Made by a program: the position numbers and the translations under genes. Below, piece after piece: positions 58,618-63,152 of a DNA stretch of 63,152 nucleotides. Each line of letters begins with the position of its first letter. Within the stretch, counting starts at the first letter, position 1. Source of the DNA: JBBQNJ01 sp038329845 (GTDB lineage: Bacteria > Planctomycetota > Phycisphaerae > Tepidisphaerales > Tepidisphaeraceae). The notes beneath the pieces were generated by a model, which saw nothing but the letters and a program-made list of their open reading frames with translations, made no database searches and was not told the origin of the DNA. The DNA lies in the NCBI GenBank assembly GCA_038329845.1, contig JBBQNJ010000021.1:1-63152 (forward strand). The letters run 5' to 3'.

Positions 58618-59511
58618 ATGGGAGGGATGAAACGTCGCGCTTCGCAAGCGGGGGGTTCGCAGGCGGCGGCGCTCGCAAAGGCCACCGACTGGGACTCGGT
58701 CGCCTCGTGGTATGACCAGCTCGTGGGTGAGCATGGATCGGAGTATCACCGGCAGGTTGTGCTGCCCGGGACGATGCGGTTGTTGGGGCTGAAGCCGCAA
58801 GAGCGCTTCGTCGATGTGGCGTGCGGGCAGGGGGTGTTGTGCCGCCTGGCGCATCGTCAGGGGGCGCGGGCGGTCGGGGTGGATGCCGCCGCCGAGCTGA
58901 TTCGCGCCGCCCGTCGCCGTGGACCGGGGGAGATTCGATACCATATCGCCGACGCCCGCGAGCTGTCGCTTTTGACGGCCGGGGAGTTCGACGCGGCGGC
59001 GTGCGTGCTGGCGATCCAGAACATCCATCCGATCGGAGAAGTTTTCCGCGGCGCTGCCCGCGCCTTGCGACGCGGGGGAAGGTTGGTTTTAGTGCTGACG
59101 CATCCCTGTTTTCGCGGGGCCAGGGAATCGCACTGGGGATGGGACGAACAGTCGCGGGTGCAGTATCGTCGGGTCGATCGCTATCTGGTGCCGCGAAAAA
59201 TTCCGATCGTCACCCATCCGGGCAGCGCCCCCGATGAATACACCTGGACGTTTCACAAGCCGCTGGAGGCGTATGTCAAGGCCCTGGCGGACGCGAGATT
59301 GCTTATCGATGCGATCGAGGAGTGGCCCAGCCACAAGATCAGTACGTCCGGGCCGCGAGCGGCGGCGGAGAACCTTTCGCGGAAGGAAATCCCGATGTTT
59401 CTGGCGATCCGCGCCACAGCGTCGGGGCGGGCATCCAGCGGCGTCGAGGCTGCGGAAACCGATCCTGTCCTGGACTCGGCACCCCATGTCGATCCGGCGT
59501 CAGCGCGATAG
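58618..59511 (+). CDS. Class I SAM-dependent methyltransferase
   Basis: 297 residues from ATG 58618, seven bases after GGGAGGGG. WDSVASWYDQLVGEHGSEYH leads into motif I FVDVACGQGVLCRLA, the acidic binder VGVDAAAELI, and the motif-II/III region ADARELSLLTAGEFDAAACV. LTHPCFRGARES is the post-core segment seen in some family members that act on small molecules. The acceptor is unknown. Its 3' end overlaps the convergent HTH gene by 12 bases. Confidence 0.88.
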   Translation: MGGMKRRASQAGGSQAAALAKATDWDSVASWYDQLVGEHGSEYHRQVVLPGTMRLLGLKPQERFVDVACGQGVLCRLAHRQGARAVGVDAAAELIRAARRRGPGEIRYHIADARELSLLTAGEFDAAACVLAIQNIHPIGEVFRGAARALRRGGRLVLVLTHPCFRGARESHWGWDEQSRVQYRRVDRYLVPRKIPIVTHPGSAPDEYTWTFHKPLEAYVKALADARLLIDAIEEWPSHKISTSGPRAAAENLSRKEIPMFLAIRATASGRASSGVEAAETDPVLDSAPHVDPASAR

Positions 59512-60219
59512 GAACGGCAATTCCCCCACGTCCAAACCATGGGTTTTTATTTCCATCGCCAGTCGCGGCACGCCGGTGTTCAGCCAGGTCAGGCGGGTGC
59601 GGCAATGCCACACCCCCAGCAGCCATGACTTGACGCGCCAGCGATCCGGATGCGTCTGAGTCAGTTCTTCACGCAGGCCCAGGAGCATCGCCAGAAATTC
59701 CTCCTTGCGATCGCCGGTCTCGTCGGCGCGGAGCATCATCGCCTCGACGAGTTGGACCGCCGGAAATAAACCGTCGCGCGGCGATCCGGCGGGCGGGGCA
59801 TCGGTCGATGCCGGTCGATCCGCCTGGGCGCGCCTTGGCGCGGCGGGCTGGGCGCGGATGCGGTCTTCGATCCCCTCGGCGTCTGCCACGCCGCCGCCGA
59901 CGGCGTTGAAATGTTGAATCACCGCCACCGGAAAATGCGATGTGGCGCGGGTGGGGTCGGCGTGCGACTGCTCGATCTCGGCGACGCCGGCCGTGCGCAG
60001 ATGCACGTCGCCCTGCTCATCGGTCCGGCGGACCAGGCCCATCGACTCCAGGGCCTCGACCGCCGCCGCCACCTGCGGCTGGGTCAGGCCCGCCGACTGG
60101 GCCAGCTCGGCCCGCGAGATGATCTGGCTGCGATGGCCATCGGCGCAGTTGTACAGCGCCCGCAATACCCGGTAGTTCATCAATTCCCGCCCGCTTGACG
60201 TTGCGCTTTCGTTCGCCAT
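59500..60219 (-). CDS. MarR-like winged-helix protein, function unknown
   Basis: 239 residues from ATG 60219 (GGAG six bases before). The N-terminal 75 residues fit a winged helix: LMNYRVLRALYNCADGHRSQ, ISRAELAQSAGLTQPQVAAAVEALESMGLV with recognition helix, and a wing RTDEQGDVHL. The middle holds a Pro/Ala-rich linker and the C-terminal 70 residues (EEFLAMLLGLREELTQTHPD) are helical with no known ligand domain. It may regulate the methyltransferase encoded convergently or genes elsewhere. Confidence 0.72.
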   Translation of the reverse strand: MANESATSSGRELMNYRVLRALYNCADGHRSQIISRAELAQSAGLTQPQVAAAVEALESMGLVRRTDEQGDVHLRTAGVAEIEQSHADPTRATSHFPVAVIQHFNAVGGGVADAEGIEDRIRAQPAAPRRAQADRPASTDAPPAGSPRDGLFPAVQLVEAMMLRADETGDRKEEFLAMLLGLREELTQTHPDRWRVKSWLLGVWHCRTRLTWLNTGVPRLAMEIKTHGLDVGELPFLSR

Positions 60220-61027
60220 GTCGGTCTCCGGCGAAAGTACCCCATCGCATTATCACGGGGAACTGTCACGAAGGCCAGCTTTTTCGCAGCCGAAGACGTG
60301 GAGAGTCCAGGACGCTTTCGGCGGGCGTTCGTTGACCGATGGCTCGCGGTTGGGGCAACAACGGGCGCATGACCATTTCCGCCGTCCACTGCTCGAAGGA
60401 TTCTTGGGAACGGGTCATGGAAATCGTTGTTTTCGCCGAGCCACGCGGCTCACCCCGCCTTCGGCCCCTCCAGCGCCGTCTTCGATGGCGACGCCACGGG
60501 GGCGGCGGAAACAATCGTTGACCTTGATCGGCGTGCATCGGCGTGCATCGGCGGTGAGTTCTTCGAAATCCCCAGTGCGTTGTCGGCTCATGGGACACGG
60601 CCTCGAATGTGCCAACCGCCCATGAACGCGGATCAACGCCGATGCATCGGGAGTGCCGGTTGGGATCGAATCATGTTCGATCAGGGTTCACAGGATAAAC
60701 AGGATGCACTGGATAAGGCCTTTTGGCCGGGTCCCACCGCGCGATTGATCCTGTTCATCCTGTACATCCTGTCCATCCTGTCCATCCGGGTCCTTGCTCC
60801 CGGTTCCATCTGGGTCATGCCTCGGCGATTTTACAACTCGGTTGAAACTCTGAAATCGGCGATGGATCGATCGATTTTAATGCGCTGGGGGAGGTCGAGG
60901 TTCAGCCCGTAAAAGCGGTCATGCACCCCGCGCGGAGAAGAAGGACGTGTCGAATTGCGGCGGACGCAATTTGCGGTTAATGCATCCGAAGCTGCGGAAT
61001 GAACAGGGCATTCGACGAGGAGACACG
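60220..61027. other. 808-bp intergenic region with short tandem repeats
   Basis: No supported gene. Seen: three 10-bp copies of atcggcgtgc (60527-60556); an acaggataaacaggatg segment (60690-60706); and four 9-bp units of atcctgtcc type (60748-60783), which are partly the complement of that segment. Translation of the last repeat gives a false hydrophobic peptide. The pectate-lyase-like gene's own ribosome site lies at 61016-61021. Confidence 0.7.
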
Positions 61028-62194
61028 ATGGCGGACGGTTATGCACAAACATGGCGTTGTTCACCGCGGCAGTCGCGCGACCCCGCCAGCGGCCGGCGGG
61101 TCACGCAGTGGACCGATCCCGCCGTGCCGTCGCAGCATCTCTACTTCACGTCGCCATCCGTGACGGTGGACGATCGATGGCTGGTGGGAATCTGCGACCG
61201 CGACGGGCAGGCGAATCTGTTTGCCATCGATCGTGTCGAGAAAGTATGCCATCAACTCACCGACAATCATCACGGCACGCGCGTCGCATACTGCTACCCC
61301 TATGGCTCGGCGCGAGGACTGGCGCGGCCCACGCCCAGCCTCGATCCGATCGGCAATCGTCTTTTCGCGTTGATCGACGATGAGGTGGTGCGAATCGATC
61401 TTCAGACCGGGCAAAGCCGCCCATTATGGAGGATCCCGCCCAACTCGATGCCCGCGTTCACGCATGTTTCGCCCGATGGGCGAAAGCTGGTGATGCCGCT
61501 GACCAACGCCGATGTGTTCGGGGACCCCACCGCCAGCCAAGCGGAACAAATGGAGCGCCTGGCGAGGCACATCGACGCCGGGCGAGTGCGCACGACGTTG
61601 TGGGTGATTGACACGGAAACGGGCGAGGCGCGGCCGTGGCTGGAGGTGGGGTTCTGGTTGACGCACGTGCAGTTCGATCCGACCGGCAGCGGATGGGGGA
61701 TATTCAACAGCGAAGGCCACTGGCACCAGCAAGCGAAAATCCCGCGCCTGTGGGTGGCCGAGCCGGATGGAACGCATCGACCCCTGGTGAAGCAGGCCGA
61801 GGGGGAAATGATCGGCCACGAGAACTTCGCGCCAGATGGGACGGTGGTGTATCACGGCATTCGTGACGGGGCGCACTATGTCGCGCGGCGGAAGAAAAGC
61901 GGTGAATGTGTTGAAGAACTGCGAAGTTGCGGCATCGCGGTACACCACACCACGCCCGCGGCCGGCGGGAACGGATATATCGCCGACGCCTACGACGGAG
62001 CGGTGTACCACATCGTTCCCGACGGCCAAGGCGGCACGCGGGCGACGGTCCTGTGCCGCCATGACACCGAGGGCCTCGGCGAGCAGGACAATCACGCCCA
62101 CGCGATCACGACCCCCGCCGGCGGGTCGGTGATTTTCACCGCGAACCGCGCAGGCGTACGGTCCATCTACGAGGTGGCGATGGAAGTCCGCTAA
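61028..62194 (+). CDS. Oligogalacturonate lyase-like protein (PL22 family, beta-propeller)
   Basis: 388 residues from ATG 61028 with GAGGAG seven bases upstream; the length equals that of the enterobacterial enzyme. Repeated blades with SPDGRK and FDPTGSGWG give a seven-bladed propeller. The C-terminal EQDNHAHAITTPAG supplies Gln, His and His spaced like the Mn2+ ligands of PL22 enzymes, and GHENFAPDG provides a further His. PL22 enzymes act in the cytoplasm on short oligogalacturonates from pectin. No transporter or other pectin gene is in the window, and the family also contains proteins without proven activity. Confidence 0.8.
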   Translation: MADGYAQTWRCSPRQSRDPASGRRVTQWTDPAVPSQHLYFTSPSVTVDDRWLVGICDRDGQANLFAIDRVEKVCHQLTDNHHGTRVAYCYPYGSARGLARPTPSLDPIGNRLFALIDDEVVRIDLQTGQSRPLWRIPPNSMPAFTHVSPDGRKLVMPLTNADVFGDPTASQAEQMERLARHIDAGRVRTTLWVIDTETGEARPWLEVGFWLTHVQFDPTGSGWGIFNSEGHWHQQAKIPRLWVAEPDGTHRPLVKQAEGEMIGHENFAPDGTVVYHGIRDGAHYVARRKKSGECVEELRSCGIAVHHTTPAAGGNGYIADAYDGAVYHIVPDGQGGTRATVLCRHDTEGLGEQDNHAHAITTPAGGSVIFTANRAGVRSIYEVAMEVR

Positions 62195-62255
62195 ATCGGG
62201 TCGAGCGGGATTCATGGAGCGATTCAGGCGCGGTGATCCGCGTCGCGGGAGCGAA

Positions 62256-62876
62256 ATGATGGCGAGCATTGGGATCGTCGATTACGGGATGGGCAACCTG
62301 CGATCGGTGCAGAAGGCGTTCGAACACGTCGGCGTCGGGGCGGACATCGTGAGCGAGCCGGCGGGTCTGCCGCGCTACGACCGCCTGGTCCTGCCCGGGG
62401 TGGGGGCGTTCAAGGACGCGATCGCCACGATCACCGAGCGAGGATTTGATCAGCCGATCAAGCATCACATCGATCGCGGGCGGCCGTTCCTGGGCATTTG
62501 CCTGGGCCTGCAGTTGCTGATGGACGTGAGCTTCGAGGATGGCGAACACCGCGGCCTGGGGATCATCCCCGGGCAATGCGTGCGATTCGACGTGGACAGC
62601 ACCCTGGGCCTGAAGGTGCCGCATATGGGTTGGAATAGCTTGCAGATCGAGCGGCCCGCGCCGATCTATCGCGGCGTGGGAAAGGGGTCAGGAACCTATT
62701 TCGTGCATAGTTATCACGTGGTGCCCTCGGACAGTTCGGTGATCGCCACGACCACCGACTACGGCCGGGCGTTCGTCAGCAGCATCTGGCGCGACAACTT
62801 GATGGCGACGCAGTTCCACCCGGAGAAGAGCCAGAAGGTCGGGCTGAGGATTCTTGAGAACTTCGCGACGGGGTAA
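62256..62876 (+). CDS. hisH: Imidazole glycerol phosphate synthase, glutaminase subunit HisH
   Basis: 206 residues from ATG 62256 (GGGAG four bases upstream). The triad is complete: nucleophile Cys in FLGICLGLQLL, and His/Glu in ATQFHPEKS. The N-terminal IGIVDYGMGNLRSV and PGVGAF are typical. It releases ammonia from glutamine and feeds it to HisF, in histidine and purine-linked synthesis. No hisF or other his gene is adjacent in the window. Confidence 0.95.
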   Translation: MMASIGIVDYGMGNLRSVQKAFEHVGVGADIVSEPAGLPRYDRLVLPGVGAFKDAIATITERGFDQPIKHHIDRGRPFLGICLGLQLLMDVSFEDGEHRGLGIIPGQCVRFDVDSTLGLKVPHMGWNSLQIERPAPIYRGVGKGSGTYFVHSYHVVPSDSSVIATTTDYGRAFVSSIWRDNLMATQFHPEKSQKVGLRILENFATG

Positions 62877-62984
62877 CGCCCGCGGGCTTGACGGGAAGGC
62901 GTCTGGCACCGGCGCCTTACACACGGCACCGTCGCCGAATATGGCACCGCCGCGCTGGGCAGTGTGGCATGGAAGCGACGAAAA

Positions 62985-63017
62985 GGTGGATGTCACGAAT
63001 GCCATTCACTTAAGGGC
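62985..63017 (+). repeat. Second repeat copy and possible end of another IS4-type element
   Basis: 62985-63007 repeats 1870-1892 exactly (23 bp). It overlaps gaatgccattcacttaaggg (62998-63017), which resembles the IS4 terminal repeat at 173-196 (taatgccatcaacttaagct). The element body would run off the window edge. 62877-62984 and 63018-63152 hold no supported gene. Confidence 0.45.
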
Positions 63018-63152
63018 CAAAGTCGGCGAACTCAACAGCAGTCTTGGACCAATAAGGCGACTTTCCCCAGCCGTTTTCCAAAGAAAGCCTTCCCGCCCAC
63101 GCGTCCGAAACGCTTGTTGTGTTTCGATCAACCTTCACCCTGGAGTTCATCC

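Noticed and set aside
60427..60912. 161-codon plus-strand frame with a hydrophobic stretch LILFILYILSILSI
   Set aside because: The stretch is the translation of the 9-bp atcctgtcc repeats, and the rest has no ribosome site or recognisable domain. It is treated as noncoding.
1870..63007. Direct 23-bp repeats at both window ends as attachment sites of a 61-kb island
   Set aside because: The interval contains housekeeping genes (purA, pabB, hisH) and no integrase, and the repeat is associated with palindromes and an IS end, so dispersed repeat is the better explanation.

Overview
The window is GC-rich and dense, and most likely comes from a planctomycete (Planctomycetota), probably near class Phycisphaerae. 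The main clue is the secreted protease at 54399-58304: it opens with the ETLESRMLLSA-type N-terminal motif typical of planctomycetal exported proteins and ends in FG-GAP-like repeats. Other supporting features are an LptD-like outer-membrane barrel, a RAYT-family transposase remnant with REP-like palindromes, GC-rich minisatellites and many low-complexity linkers. No genome search was possible, so the taxonomy is inference.

Layout. 1-1.9 kb: tail of a RAYT transposase, a decayed IS4-family element and a hairpin repeat. 2.0-7.0 kb: tRNA-Arg(CCU), purA and a dTDP-rhamnose operon (rfbC-A-B-D), in which rfbA is broken by a templated 21-bp inverted repeat. 7.0-12.5 kb: NHEJ pair ku/ligD, a decayed FAD/Rieske oxidoreductase, a cupin and a YciE/YciF-like protein. 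12.5-15.7 kb: terminator-like repeats, ppk1 with four 20-bp repeats upstream, and a GYF-domain membrane protein. 15.9-22.3 kb: a five-gene alternative Hsp70 operon (large acidic-tailed protein, minimal J protein, GrpE-like factor, Hsp70, zinc ribbon). 22.4-29.6 kb: an RDD protein and a group-2-type Mrp Na+/H+ antiporter operon (A/B fusion, C-G). 29.7-38.4 kb: a metal ABC transporter without a binding protein, a 961-aa membrane protein, a UbiA-type prenyltransferase and LptD.

38.5-54.0 kb is the most unusual part. An S24 repressor faces an operon encoding an HTH protein, an ABC ATPase, a GNAT protein and a phage terminase large subunit. Six kilobases away, on the opposite strand, lies a phage head module (portal, small protein, SU10-type capsid protein, small proteins, lipoprotein). 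Host-like genes sit between them (aldo-keto reductase, SRAP/YedK, LysM protein, FtsL-like protein, pabB). No integrase, tail or lysis-enzyme gene is recognisable. The head and packaging genes therefore look like either a domesticated virus-derived system or a prophage split by an inversion.

54.4-63.2 kb: the large secreted subtilase, a methyltransferase, an HTH protein, a PL22 oligogalacturonate-lyase-like protein, hisH, and finally a possible end of a second IS4-type element running off the window.

Most operons show tight coupling (ATGA or TAATG overlaps). Long antisense open frames are common because of the GC-rich codon use and were not annotated.
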